A stretch of 64,000 bases of DNA, from assembly GCF_030247185.1 (NCBI RefSeq), contig NC_080571.1, positions 165,389,547 to 165,453,546 on the forward strand, given 5' to 3'. Of this stretch, positions 25,614 through 37,158 are shown one piece after another; the first letter of the stretch is position 1; the number at the start of each line of letters is the position of its first letter. Below the pieces are notes generated by a model that was not told the DNA's origin, ran no database searches, and saw only the letters and a program-made list of their open reading frames with translations. The stretch is from Malaya genurostris. Its lineage: Eukaryota; Arthropoda; Insecta; Diptera; Culicidae. The position numbers and the translations under genes are program-made.

Positions 25614-26766
25614 AGCAGCAGCTAGATTACTGCACATAAAAGCCGAAAGAATTGGCCTAAAATCAAAGAAAATCTTAAACGCGAATTTGGAGAAATCGAA
25701 CCATGAACCATTCAAAAATTACAAAAAGCGCATAATGAAAATTAAAGAGCAGTTGGACAATTACAATGAAGGGTGCTTTGCTCGGGAATCGCCAATAGAA
25801 GTCAGTCTAAGACTACATTGCTTAGCAGGCTTATACAACGACGAATTGAAACGAATGGCACAATGCCAAAAAAAAATGACCTTGTATGAGTTACTGGAGT
25901 ATTTAGAAGAAATTGATATAGAACGAAAACATATCGAAGTACTTGAATACAGACTTCAAGCAACAGAGCTGGGCTATAGAGTTCTTATGAGGAATCAAAA
26001 GTTTAGAACTCACGAAGGGTACCAATATGAAAATAATGAGTATCAGCAAAAATACGATTTAACAAATCGGTATGATAATAGAAAACCACCTAATAGATAC
26101 AATGGTAATATTCGAGAGAAGAATAATGCACTTGATAGAAAACACTACGAAAATAATGAAGCACAGTTATGGGTAAATTGCATGACTTACGATAATAGAA
26201 AAATATTTCGAAGATATGATCATAATATCAGGACCAGAAATATGCCTGATCAAATGAGATATGGAGCATCAAGAACTCCGAATGCAAATTTAGCCAAGCA
26301 AACATGTAAAATGCAAAATTGGGATCGATACGGGGAGAATGAAAATGACGATAACAGTAAACCAATGAAGAGTGATGTGTACAAAAAACGTAACGAAGGG
26401 ATATGGGTCAAATTACATACAACGAAAGACAACGAATTTATGATGCTGTTGAGATCGGCAAACGAACCAAATAACGAGATGCGGTTGCTGGTAGACACTG
26501 GAGCATCTGGCAACTTGATAAGTGGACGAAATGCAGAGTACATGGGAGCATATACAATTAATGAAAACGAAATCATAGAATATTCCGGGGTAACAGGTGC
26601 TGTTAGCAAAACATTAGGTACCGTAGAACTAAACTTCATCATCGCGGGAAGACTTTTCCAAACGAAGTTTGACGTAGTGGAGAATTTGACCCAAGAAGGT
26701 ATTTTGGGAATGACATTTATGAATAAGTATGTGACTAGCATACACAATGACCAAGGTTGGATATGA
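25441..26766 (+). CDS. gag: Gypsy C Gag-protease
   Basis: A 441-codon frame starting at an ATG in duplication copy 2. Residues 1-170 are a Ty3/gypsy-type capsid region (PEFDGTTEQLDSFIYHIE, YNEGCFARESPIEVSLRLHC). The middle is Asn/Tyr/Arg-rich and basic, with no CCHC knuckle. The C-terminus is an aspartic protease: LLVDTGASGNLISG, catalytic Asp at residue 352, with a flap-like segment and a final ILGMTFM. So protease is fused to Gag rather than to Pol. The frame is intact. It packages element RNA and cleaves the polyprotein. Confidence 0.85.
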   Translation: MEFQLPKAEALQCIPEFDGTTEQLDSFIYHIEHFEKQFPEETSRDDLIYVILLKLKKEAAARLLHIKAERIGLKSKKILNANLEKSNHEPFKNYKKRIMKIKEQLDNYNEGCFARESPIEVSLRLHCLAGLYNDELKRMAQCQKKMTLYELLEYLEEIDIERKHIEVLEYRLQATELGYRVLMRNQKFRTHEGYQYENNEYQQKYDLTNRYDNRKPPNRYNGNIREKNNALDRKHYENNEAQLWVNCMTYDNRKIFRRYDHNIRTRNMPDQMRYGASRTPNANLAKQTCKMQNWDRYGENENDDNSKPMKSDVYKKRNEGIWVKLHTTKDNEFMMLLRSANEPNNEMRLLVDTGASGNLISGRNAEYMGAYTINENEIIEYSGVTGAVSKTLGTVELNFIIAGRLFQTKFDVVENLTQEGILGMTFMNKYVTSIHNDQGWI

Positions 26767-26928
26767 TTACGGAAAATACCTCTAACCTTTGAACCAAAAA
26801 CAGAATCATATGAAGCTCATCAGAAACAGGAGAAGAGAGTCGCAAAATACGAGGCAGATAACAATGTGAAAATACAGGCAAAATAAAAAACGTATGATCA
26901 AACCAAGTTTAGTCCACAGGGTACGACG

Positions 26929-27200
26929 CAGTCACGTACCCAGAGGGGGGGCCCGAGGGGCCCGGGCCCCTCCCGAAATCAAAAACAGATATATAATTAT
27001 TTAGAAGGCCTAAGGCATGTGCTGCAGAAATAACAAGACAGTTAACGTAAAGAAATAACAGATCCAGTGGAAAAGTTTAAAGTGTCTGTTAAAAACACCC
27101 GTAAGAGGCACACCGAGAATTAGGTACATAAGCAGTCTTCAGTAACATTATTTTTTTTACCTTGGGCCCCTCCCGAAGCGAAATCCTGGGTACGGGCCTG
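26929..27200. mobile_element. 272-bp hAT-type MITE
   Basis: Flanked by the 8-bp duplication GTACGACG (26921-26928 and 27201-27208). Termini CAGTCACGTACCCAG and, complemented on the right, CAGGCCCGTACCCAGG. 8-bp duplications and CAG starts are the hAT pattern. Subterminal G/C-rich arms (GGGGCCCGGGCCCC type) are inverted. No transposase. It lies between the two protease-like regions of gypsy C. Confidence 0.85.
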
Positions 27201-27253
27201 GTACGACGTGTACAGAAACGACAAAAAATTATACGGGGCAATGGCAAGAAGGT

Positions 27254-27940
27254 ATGCCGACTCACGTAATGAGATGGGATACTGTCGCGAAAATAGGATC
27301 AGAGAAAATAAACTATAAAGATAATTTATACATTGCAGGCTTTGATGGAACTCAATCACAGACTATTGGGTCAGTAAAAGTCACGTTGGTGATTGGAAAA
27401 ACTCATTACAGAGTTAGATTTTATATAGTAAAAGATTTGTGTAGATTTCCTGGAATCATTGAAGCAGAGTTTTTAAAGATATACACAATTTATGTCACTC
27501 GGAATTTCGAGTACATATGCCTAAGTGTACGAAACGAGCACAATAATGTAGCATATATACCAGTAACAGGAAAAGAAAAGGTACATTCAACTGAGCATCA
27601 TGGGATGCGTCCTGCAGATAAGGATGAGTACAACATTGAAATATCAATCCGCATAAATAATGAAAGAAATAATGAAGTAAATGATAATAATAAGAAGCTA
27701 AAGATGTCTTCAAACAGTGCAACTAAAGTAAACAATAATTATGAAATAAAAAAATCTCCAAGTAGAAATAGGACAACCGAAAAACATATTAAAACTGATG
27801 CAAAGAGTGGCAAAACTGAAGTAATTATCGTCAATGCTGAAGTCTTAGAGGGTAGTTTATCAAAGCATAATAAATATGAAGTGAATAAAAAGCACGTGAA
27901 TAAAAATGATAACATTAATGCATCGTATCAGAGCAATTAA
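27254..27940 (+). pseudogene. Second protease-like domain and linker of gypsy C
   Basis: A 228-codon frame. Residues about 25-80 (NLYIAGFDGTQSQTIGSVKV, then FYIVKDLCRFPGIIEAEFL) align by eye with the distal half of the Gag-linked protease, but no DTG precedes them; the nearest equivalent is RWDTVAKIG. The rest is Lys/Asn-rich. It ends at TAA 27938-27940, in the same frame as the RT ORF that follows at 27974. It may be a decayed protease duplicate or the original Pol-side protease. Confidence 0.55.
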
Positions 27941-27973
27941 GAGTTATACAAAAACGACGATCGTTCAGATAGT

Positions 27974-28676
27974 ATGCTCCCCGATTGTGGGACTAATATT
28001 ACTCATGAAGAAGAAAAAGATTTTATAGGTGAAGAATGTGACGAGGAAGACAAATGTTTCCTTGATTTAGATGCAAATCAAGACGTAATTCTTACGGAAA
28101 ATAAACGATACGGTCAAATAACTGGTCGAGACCAAACGGAAAAAGTATTAGAATCACTAAATATGAATCATCTAAAAAGAGAAAATTTTAGGGATATAGA
28201 GAAGATTATGGCATCATATAGCGATGTATTCTATCTGAAAGGGGATAAATTAACTATCACTGATGCGGCAGTGCACGAAATTGAGACCACGTCAAACGTG
28301 CCTAACAACAAACGGCAATACAGATTTCCAGAAGCTACAAAGAAGCATATTAATGAAGAAATTGAAGAAATGCGTAGACAAGGTATCATAAGGTCTAGTA
28401 AAAGTCCGTGGAATGCACCAGTCCTATGTGTTCCCAAGAAGGACGATGAATTTGGTAACAAGAAATACAGAATCGTGGTTGACTTCAGGGCTTTAAATTT
28501 AGTTACAAAGCCATTTGTATACCCAATTCCACTAATAGACGAGATTCTAGATAATCTTGGAAACAGTAAATATTTTTCTACCTTGGATTTAAAATCAGGG
28601 TTTTACCGAGTTCCAATCAACTCAAAAGATGCAGCCAAGACAGCGATTTCAACTCCAAAAGGCCACTTTGAATTTA
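27974..28676 (+). pseudogene. pol: Gypsy C reverse transcriptase, N-terminal half
   Basis: Frame with KRQYRFPEATKKHINEEIE, SPWNAPVLCVPKKDD, YRIVVDFRALN and the motif A region YFSTLDLKSGFYRVPI with its catalytic Asp present. It is cut at 28676 by the DD37D mariner, whose target TA is at 28675-28676. The second half is at 29620. Confidence 0.9.
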
Positions 28677-29617
28677 CAGGGTCCGGCACTCGAAGTGTAA
28701 CCAATTAAAAAGGCCATAAATTCAGTTTGGAAAATTACTTTTACTTAATTCAAAGTACAAAATGTGTAAAAATAATACAAAATTCAGAATCAATTCACTT
28801 TTGCTCGATATGACCACCTTTTGCCTTGACTTGATGACTTGAGAGAGCGAAGGAATTGCTTCGTTTGGCCGAATGTGACTTGCAGGTATTTTGGCCCACT
28901 CGCGGACAATAACTTTTTTCAGCGCCTCGAGACTGGTGTATCTTTTAGTTCGGACTTTGCTCTCCAAAATGGCTCAAAGAGAATAATCCATTGGATTCGC
29001 ATCTGGTGAATTCGAGAGCCATTGTGTGGACGTGATGAAAATCGGAACGTTGTTTTTCAGCCATTCTTGGTTCACTCGAGCTTTGTGAGACGGTGCCGAG
29101 TCCTGCTGAAACGTCCATAGTCTGCCACCGAAATGTTTGTCTGCCCACGGCTTCAAAGCAACCTCCAGAATACTTTCCCGATAATATGTCGCATTTACCT
29201 TGACGCCAGGCTCGATGAAAACGATTGGAGAGCGCCCATCTGCGGTTACAGCGGCCCAAACCATTATCTGTTGCGGGTGCTGCCTCCTGGTGGCCAATCG
29301 ATGACTAAAATTCTCGTATGAACGGTCGGTCAAGTAAACCCTATCGTTTTGAGAGTTTACGAATTGCTCAATTGGAAAAATTTTCTCGTCAGAAAATACA
29401 ATGTTCGGAAATTGACCGCTTTCGGCAAAACGAAGCAACTCCTTCGCTCTCTCAAGTCATCAAGTCAAGGCAAAAGGTGGTCATATCGAGCAAAAGTGAA
29501 TTGATTCTGAATTTTGTATTATTTTTACACATTTTGTACTTTGAATTTAGTAAAAGTAATTTTCCAAACTGAATTTATGGCCTTTTTAATTGGTTACACT
29601 TCGAGTGCCGGACCCTG
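28677..29617 (-). mobile_element. Internally deleted mariner-type element (DD37D) in the gypsy RT
   Basis: Terminal inverted repeats of about 197 bp (28677-28873 and 29421-29617), starting CAGGGTCCGGCACTCGAAG. Flanked by TA (28675-28676, 29618-29619). At 941 bp it is shorter than an autonomous element; the N-terminal DNA-binding part of the transposase is missing. It destroyed the RT frame, so it inserted after gypsy C. Confidence 0.9.
28974..29438 (-). pseudogene. Tc1/mariner transposase fragment, DD37D spacing
   Basis: A 154-codon frame with the catalytic domain only: IVFSDEKIF (first Asp), FQQDSAPSHKA (second Asp) and SPDANPMDYSL (third Asp). I count 37 residues between the second and third Asp, as in maT-type (DD37D) elements. 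The paired helix-turn-helix N-terminus is absent, so it is not functional. Confidence 0.8.
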
Positions 29618-29619
29618 TA

Positions 29620-30668
29620 CAAGAATGCCTATGGGTCTGCGTAACAGCCCCTCGACGTTCCAAAGATGAATGAATACGGTATTTTATGAGATAGAAGGGG
29701 TTAAAGCAATCGTCTATCTGGATGATATAATTGTTTTCGGTGTTACTATGGAAGAACACAACGAAAACTTACGCAAAGTTTTAGAGGCTCTCCGTCGACA
29801 TAATCTAAAAGTCGAGCCAGGTAAATGCCAAATTTTGAAAAATGAAATAAAGTATTTAGGACATGTAATTGACAAAGAAGGAATTTGTCCTATGGAGGAC
29901 AATATAAAAACAATTAAAGAGATGGCGGCACCAAAAACAGTCAAAGGTGTTCGGTCATTTTTAGGAACAGTAAATTTTTATGGAAAATTCATACCTCACA
30001 TAGCAGAGAAACGTAAACCTTTGAACGATCTCTTGCGAAAGAATGTTAAGTTTACTTGGACAGAAGAGTGTCAAAAATCTTTTGAGGAATTGCGGAATTT
30101 TTTAACTTCTGACACACTGTTAGTTAGACCGAACTATAAAGATACGTTCGTGATCACGACAGTTGCAAGCGAGTACGCTATTGGAGCAGTACTCTCGAAT
30201 GAAAAATCGATCGACAGGCCTATTTCATATGCAAGCAGAGGTCTAGTAGGTGCTGAAAGAAAGTACCATACGATTGAAAAAGAGTTGTTAGCCATCGTAT
30301 GGGCAGTGAACCGTTTCAAACATTTCATTTATAATCAGAGATTTATTGTATACACTGATCATAGACCGCTAATTTCAATATGGCATTTAAAAGAAACTTC
30401 GCCAACGCTAACGCGTTTACGTCTGAAACTTCAAGGGTTGGAAATGGACATTCGTTATAAACAAGGCAAAGACAATGTCGTGGCAGACTTTTTATCCAGA
30501 CTGCCCGAACAGGCCGAGTCCTTACACCCTATTTCAATAGTCACTAGACAGCAAAAGCGTCAACAACAGCAGCAAGCAGAAAAAAATGAACTTGCGAAGC
30601 GGAAAGACGCGGAAAATAAAACAACTTCCCCAAAACAACTGAGAGACGAATCAGGCAGGTTTACGTAA
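29620..30668 (+). pseudogene. pol: Gypsy C reverse transcriptase C-terminal half and RNase H
   Basis: Continues the RT after the mariner with PMGLRNSPSTFQ, then an in-frame TGA at 29667-29669. The catalytic YLDD lies at 29715-29726, followed by VRSFLGTVNFYGKFIPHI and RNase H (YASRGLVGAERKYHTIEKE, VYTDHRPL). The RNase H motif normally read TDAS reads TVAS (Val codon 30162-30164), so a catalytic Asp is lost. It ends in a Gln/Lys-rich tail. Confidence 0.88.
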
Positions 30669-30704
30669 TTTAAAAATAAACAAAAGACAGAATGGAATCG
30701 GCAT

Positions 30705-31049
30705 ATGGACGGATTGGAAAACATCGATTTTGGATGGGACGAAAAGGAAGATTTGGGAGTACTCTCATATTTCGAAGAATATGAAATATGCATAAATAAC
30801 ATTGACATCAAATTTGATCTGTTGAAATTTTCAAAACAAAAAACTAACGAAAGTGATTTTGATGGTACTTTCGTAATAGTAAACAGTAGATCAGCATATA
30901 AAGAACTAGCCGAGCTAATACACTTACCACACGGTTTTATTTGAATGGAAGAATATTCGCAATTCCTGAACATAAAATATGGGGATTAATTTTAAATGGC
31001 TCAAGTAAATCACTAACCGACACAAAAATTCTATTAGATGGGTTAGTAG
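30705..31049 (+). pseudogene. Linker region between RNase H and integrase
   Basis: Short frames 30705-30944 and 30941-31159 in different phases. An acidic sequence (MDGLENIDFGWDEKEDLG) and a segment upstream of the integrase zinc-binding domain. Probably the N-terminal extension of integrase, broken by a frameshift near 30940. No motif recognised. Confidence 0.5.
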
Positions 31050-32238
31050 ATGGTTTCAGTAGACATGAGAGGGGCGAAAAACATTCAGATAATTTCCTAC
31101 CGAAATATGCAGAAAATTCCCGAATCAAATGTACTGAGGTTCATCGCAGAAAAATTTGATAAAATTTTCACCCTATACGCACCAGAAAAAGACAGAATGT
31201 GGGTGCCAGAAAAAGAACGCGAAACCACATTGAAAGAATTCCACGATGCTCCTCTAGGCGGACATGTTGGTTGCAAACGGATGTTGAAAAGAATGAGTCC
31301 ACTATTCCATTGGACTAATATGCGGAAGGATATCGAAAATTATGTTAAACAATGTAGCTCGTGCCAGAAAAACAAAATCGGTCGAGCGAACAAAATTCTA
31401 ATGAGAATTACCACGACATCGTCCGAACCGTTCGAGAAATTGTATATGGACATAGTGGTATTACCCGAGTCAGAATGGGGGAACAGATACGGACTTGTGA
31501 TGCAAGACGATCTGACTAGATATCTAATTGTAGCGCCGATGGAAAATCAAGAGAGCCACGGTTGCGCAAACTTTCGTGAATAATTATATTTGTAAATATG
31601 GAACACCCGCCGAATTGGTAACCGATAATGGAACCAATTTCATTAGTTCTCTTATGAAAAATGTTTGTAAAATTTTAAAAATTAAAAAAATTACTACGAG
31701 TACATATTATCCACAAGCAAACTTGGTGGAACGATCGAATAGGGAACTAAAAACCTATTTAAGACAATACGTAGGTAACGAACCGAAAACATGAGATCAA
31801 TTACTCCCATTCTTCAGTTTCGAATATAATACCACTGTAAATTCCTCAACGGGTTATACACCGTTTGAATTATTATACGGAAGACGGGCGAACATCCCAA
31901 ACTCCGTCTACAAATACAACAATGATGGAATGTACTATGAAGACTACGTAAATGAGATGCGATCATCATTCAAGCGATTGTATCATCAGGCACGAGAAAA
32001 TTTAATTAAGTCCAAAGAAAAACGTAAGGAGTTGTATGATAAAAACTCGAACGAATGGCAACCAATGTGGGGAGACTTAGTGTTAGTAAAAGCCAATCCC
32101 ACAGGACAAAAATTGCAATCACTTTGGAGAGGACCGTACGAAGTAGTTGCTCTTCCTAGTGAGCAAAAAACAACTATAAAGAATGGGAATAGACTAGAAA
32201 AGGTTCACAATAACCGATTGAAAAAGTATACGGATTGA
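31050..32238 (+). pseudogene. pol: Gypsy C integrase, frameshifted
   Basis: The zinc-binding HHCC domain is in 31050-31583 (HDAPLGGHVGC...CSSCQKNK), followed by the first catalytic Asp in LYMDIVVLPE. The frame breaks near 31575. The second Asp is in LVTDNGTNF and the Glu in QANLVERSNRE (31576-31794). One residue, the usual Gly of QANG, is missing, giving D-34-E. A TGA at 31795 then interrupts; the C-terminal part with a GPYEVVAL-type GPY/F domain continues to 32238. It carried out DNA insertion; inactive here. Confidence 0.87.
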
Positions 32239-35200
32239 GAAGCTGAATCTTACCACAGAATATTGAGATAATTAAGAAATTATCCAAGAAACATTAGAAA
32301 AGAAATAAAAAGAGTCAAAATGTATACAAAGTGATACGCGGAAATAAACATAGTGTATTAAGAGTTTCATCGGAAAACTAAATGAAATGGAATAATATTA
32401 AGAATATAAGGGAAACTGAAATCCTGAGAGTAATTGAAATAAGGAAAACTAGGGTACAGTTATAACATAAATTAACAGCTAATATCATACAATGATACGT
32501 TGACATAGGAATTCAACGAAAAAAGACTTAAAACTTAAAACCACAGTGTAAGGAAAACAAGGGATAAGATAAAAACATGAACAATATACCAATAAGGGAA
32601 AAATATCAGCGAAATATGTAAGATGAAAGTCGAAATGAATCAATTCGAACACGAGAAAAAAAAAACATGAATGCGAGCAGAAGGATATTAAAACTGTTAA
32701 TTGGATAAGAAAGTACGAGAGTCAATAAGAAATAAAATTTTACTTATGCAATGAAACGAACACAATGAAAACAAATGGACACCAAACGAAGAAAGAAAAA
32801 TATGTTGAAACTGATGATAATAAACTGATGATGATGAAGATCCATCAGAGGGACAATAAAGCAACATTGTCAAAGAAGATATATAATGGGAGGAAAACAT
32901 ATGAGGAAGAAAAAAAAAGAGAGAGTATACTTAAAGAAACTCAAACAAATAGTTGAAGTAATACGAAGTGGAAATAAACTATGGGAAAATATGGGATTCT
33001 AATGATCCTAGATGAGTCAACCAATCGAGAAAATTCAAATATATTATAAACATGGGAATCATGTCATACACAGCAATACGGTGCTGGTCATAAGAAAAAA
33101 AAGTTAAATTCAAGAGGAAGATTATAGATGTGAGAAAAATTTGTTCTTGGGAGGAAACTATAATGCTACAAATTAAAATGAACTGGGGAAAAGTTACAAT
33201 GCGTTTAAGAAAGAAGAGTACATTACACAAGGGAGGTAAACATAATGGTATAGAATACGGAAATAATGTTTCGATGGTGAAATAAGATGGTTTATCATTA
33301 AATAACATAAAACTAACTTTGAAAATATACTAAAACAAAAATACTTCGAACTAAACAGAAAATAGGGATGAGATATGACGGATACGACAAGAAAAGATAA
33401 GACACAAGCGGACAGAGTAACGACTATCAAAATGACGCTGGCCAGCAAATAATTTCTATATAATGTATGAATTTATGCAATGATCTTAGTATGAGTGATC
33501 AAGTGTGTGTGGACAAGGGGATCGCGACCCCGGAATGAAAAAAATAAGAGATGCGTACTATATGAATGAATTGAGGATTTCTTAAGTGCAAATTACGCAC
33601 TCAAACCAAAATGTCAATAAAATACAGATATGACAATATGGACATATAATAACTTTTACATGAAACACAATGAAAGAAAGATACAACAAATAATTAACAT
33701 AATATGTACCAAAGAATTTATGGGGGATCGAAAAAATTCATATATATGAAAACTCTATCACTAACAAACTAATAATATTGGAATCCTCAAGAAACAGAGA
33801 GATAGGAATTGGCAGCATAAATGGGAATAGTTCGGAAACAAAACGAACACCAAAAAGCAGCACATGGGTGATGTAAACAAAACAATTTTTTTTAAGATAA
33901 CACATTCAGCACGAAATTAGAATCTAAGTAACCTTACAGGTTCCCATTATTATTGGAAAAATATTATAACCCAGATTTGAGTTTATTTTCAGAAAGGATA
34001 AATAGGAACACGTACCGAAAGAACCACCTCAGGTAGTGGGGGAGAGAAGCTGCGGCATGAGCACTACACAACCAACCACAAGGATGGTAAGACACCATTA
34101 AAATGAAAATGGTATAGAAGCTAGTTGCGGGAAAAGTTTAGAAAAAAAAAGGTTTAGAAAAGATTCATTATAACCTGCAAAAAGCATTCGCATGCCGCAA
34201 CTTTAATAACAATTTTATATCCACAGACAGACGTATTGTGGACAGACGGGTTGTCGACCTGTATCTACGGGTTAAAAAAGGTGCGAGGTACCTCAACAAA
34301 AAAAAAATATAAGTAAACATAAAAACCTCTCGATTAATGGAAAAGTACACGAGATAACATATAGACGAATAAATATATCGCAGAAACACTTAAATGCATA
34401 GAAAAAAAAACATAGATTAAACTAATAGAAAGAACATGTATGATAACGAAAAAAAAATTACGATGCACAACGATATGACAATGAGAAAAAAATATATATA
34501 TATACAAGTAATAACAATCATAGAATAGACAATAGATCACGTAATACGTATATAAAAATAACAATGATAATATCAATCATAGAATAGAAAAATAATTATA
34601 CTAAAGGCACAGAGAGATACAAAACGAATAAAAGTTTTTTTTTTGGAGTCCCAAAACTGTGTGTGTGCCCGAAAATAGTCATCGCAGAAGGAAGGATGTC
34701 AGTAGCTTAGCCAAGCTACTTAAGAGAACGAGAGGGTGTGATCGGATGCGGTGGCAAGTTGAAGACAAAGGGAACCGTGTAATGTCACCAAGATGCCAGA
34801 AGGAAGAACAGCAGAGTTAAAAAATCGAGGCAGAAAAATTTACTAAAAAGTTTAATATGGAAGACGTGATAACAAATCAAAATAATGGCAATGCTACAAA
34901 TTGCTACATCAACAAGTACAAATGATAACAAAACAAGAAGGAAGTGCAGTCAACACAGTTAAGGATGACTTGCATGGGTATGCCACAACGTTACAAATTG
35001 CTACCCTATATTTTTCTCAGTGAGCATCGTCAAAAGCTCAACTGAGTACCATAAACCAATATATGAAAATCAAGGTTTATTAATACGTGAAAATTTAAAC
35101 AATTGGTTATTTAAAAATACACTACGAAGAAAATAACCACGAAATCAAATGAAATGCATAAAAGACGCTAGGAGCCTCAACGCATTGTACCCAACGAGAA

Positions 35201-35721
35201 GCCATGATGAGAAGCAACAATAGAGAATACCAATAAATGTCTAATCAACGAAGAAACTTCATCACATTTTTACGGAACTAATATTACTACTGGCAGTAAT
35301 CTCAATGAGGCCCAAAACGCAAAAGAGTCATTGATCAATTTTCAACTATGCCCAACGAAACAAGTACCTAAACAACGAGAAGCCTCACACGTATCACCAA
35401 CACAGAAGAAAAGCTATTAGAACGAGAACGACACGGAACCCAGAGTCGGAGACTAGCAACCGTTCGATCACCCCACAGATAAAGTAACTATAGAAGCATA
35501 CCATGGAACAGGATGGCGTCAGAGGAGAACACACACACGAGGACCACCGTAAGGTTAGGAAATTTAATTTGCGTATAGCCAAAACATGTAAACAAGTCCG
35601 GCAATAGTAATTAGAAACACAGAAATTTGTGATCCAACTACAAGCCTTAATGTTATAAACCAGCGCATTCGACTTGATGTCTACCCTTCAGGTAACATCA
35701 AGCTCAGTAAGTACGGGAGCA
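32239..35721 (+). other. Gypsy C 3' noncoding region, A-rich on the plus strand
   Basis: Nearly 3.5 kb between integrase and the 3' LTR with no frame that looks real. The plus strand is very rich in A and, over long stretches, in purines; frames on the minus strand are hydrophobic only because of that bias. No env motif, furin site or transmembrane gene was recognised. It ends GTACGGGAGCA before the LTR, a weak polypurine tract. Could be a long 3' UTR or a fully eroded env-like gene. Confidence 0.6.
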
Positions 35722-37158
35722 TGCAGCGCCCTTAGCAAATTTTCCTTCGAATTTGCTAGTATTGTAGAAAAAGTAGGAAATTGTGAAGGAAACTCTCATA
35801 TCAGCGTAGCTGCAACCTTCAAGTATAAAATTTGTTATTGAAGCGTGCACATTTTCGAGCATTAGTCATCGCAACGATGTTTAAGAAACTTTGTTATAAA
35901 ACCATAAACAGTTCCGAGCATTAGTCAGCGCAGCAATGTGGTAAAAACAAATCTATTATTTTCACGGACACTAGTCACTGCCTCTGGCCTAGCGACAGTG
36001 GTCTCGACTTTCGGTAGAACTTCGGGAGAAAGTCGGATGAACTTTCTACTTGAAATCACAAGCTCGGCTTGTACTAAAATCTTCGGGCTTCACCCGAAAG
36101 TAAATGTTAGGAGCTTAAAAACCCATAGTTGGGAAGAGTTAGGAGTCAGTTCAGTCTCAGAGTGCGCGGAAAATATCCGTTAGTCTCGGGCGTCGGCCCG
36201 TAGACAAGTTAGTAGCTAGTTCAGTAGCGGAGTATGATACAGTATGCATAGGAATATGTGTGCATTGTGAGGCTTGAGGTAGTTCGTCGAAATTACACAA
36301 ATGATTCGCATTATAATTTTGTATTATGGTTCAATTTCGCCCTATTGGCATTAAAAGAATCAAGTGACCTCAAAGTCAAGTAAGAAATACAGTTTAAAAT
36401 GGGATATAATAGATTTCTGAAGACATTTAAAGAATTGAGTGAAAGATTGCTGTAATGAGTGAAGATTTAACAGTTTCATGTGCAGTGTTTGATATTCACA
36501 TGCGAAAAAAAATATAGTTAGACACAACCATTGCTCGTGTCAGGGTAGTGATAATATACGACAACAAAAGTATGTGTTGAAGAATAACTTCTTTTATTAA
36601 TGTAAACAAGTAAATGTTGAGACATATATTCGACGAGATCACCATGAAGTGTTGTGAATAGATTTACAAACTCGTGGAGTATGCAATAGAACTATGAGTC
36701 AAATTAAAGAATAATTGCACAGAATTTACGGTGAAAGGTAAGAGGTTCCAGTTCTAATGCAGAGTCGGTGTGGAATGGTGTAAACGTGTTTGTTTTTCTT
36801 ACTGTAGTAGGACATACGTTCATATGTGCATACACCTAATGATATGCCGAGCTTAGTGAGACTGCGTGAAGTGTTAGCCTTAATACAAGTCGTTAGTGAC
36901 TTTTGTTAGATTATGGGAAAGAACTCCTAAAACAGCCTAATCCTTCACTATTGAGAATAAGTAGCTGTCAAGTGAAAAGCACGAAAAAAATTGAAACTCA
37001 GAAAAGGTGAATTTTGTGATATTAAACTCAAGTACATGGATGAATCAATACATTGACATAAAAGAGAAACCGAATTGAAGAGTGTTACTCCGTATAGAAC
37101 TGAAAGAAACATCCTCTCCATTATTCTTCTCCCGCCACCGCTCGGCCGGGAGCTTGCA
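35722..37158 (+). repeat. Gypsy C 3' LTR
   Basis: 1437 bp, same orientation and ends as the 5' LTR, with about 40 bp extra near 36610-36650. Followed by CACG (37159-37162) and LINE C. Confidence 0.92.

Larger units (their letters stand above)
19369..37158 (+). mobile_element. Gypsy C: 17.8-kb Ty3/gypsy LTR retrotransposon with nested insertions
   Basis: Two direct LTRs (19369-20766 and 35722-37158) both start TGCAGCGCCC and end GAGCTTGCA. They are flanked by the 4-bp duplication CACG (19365-19368 and 37159-37162). Between them, in order: putative primer site, long leader, Gag-protease, a second protease-like domain, RT, RNase H, integrase, and 3.5 kb without genes. The order RT-RNase H-integrase is that of Ty3/gypsy. 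Nested inside are a Transib-like element, a hAT MITE and a DD37D mariner. It lies in opposite orientation within LINE C. The LTRs differ by only a few percent by eye plus an indel of about 40 bp, yet the coding region is dead. Confidence 0.92.

Noticed and set aside
26941..26975. G/C-rich palindromic stretch as a regulatory or terminator structure
   Set aside because: It is the subterminal arm of the hAT MITE, matched by an inverted partner at the other end.
32979..33448. Hydrophobic minus-strand frames suggesting membrane proteins
   Set aside because: The bias comes from the A-rich plus strand; frames are short, overlapping and lack motifs.
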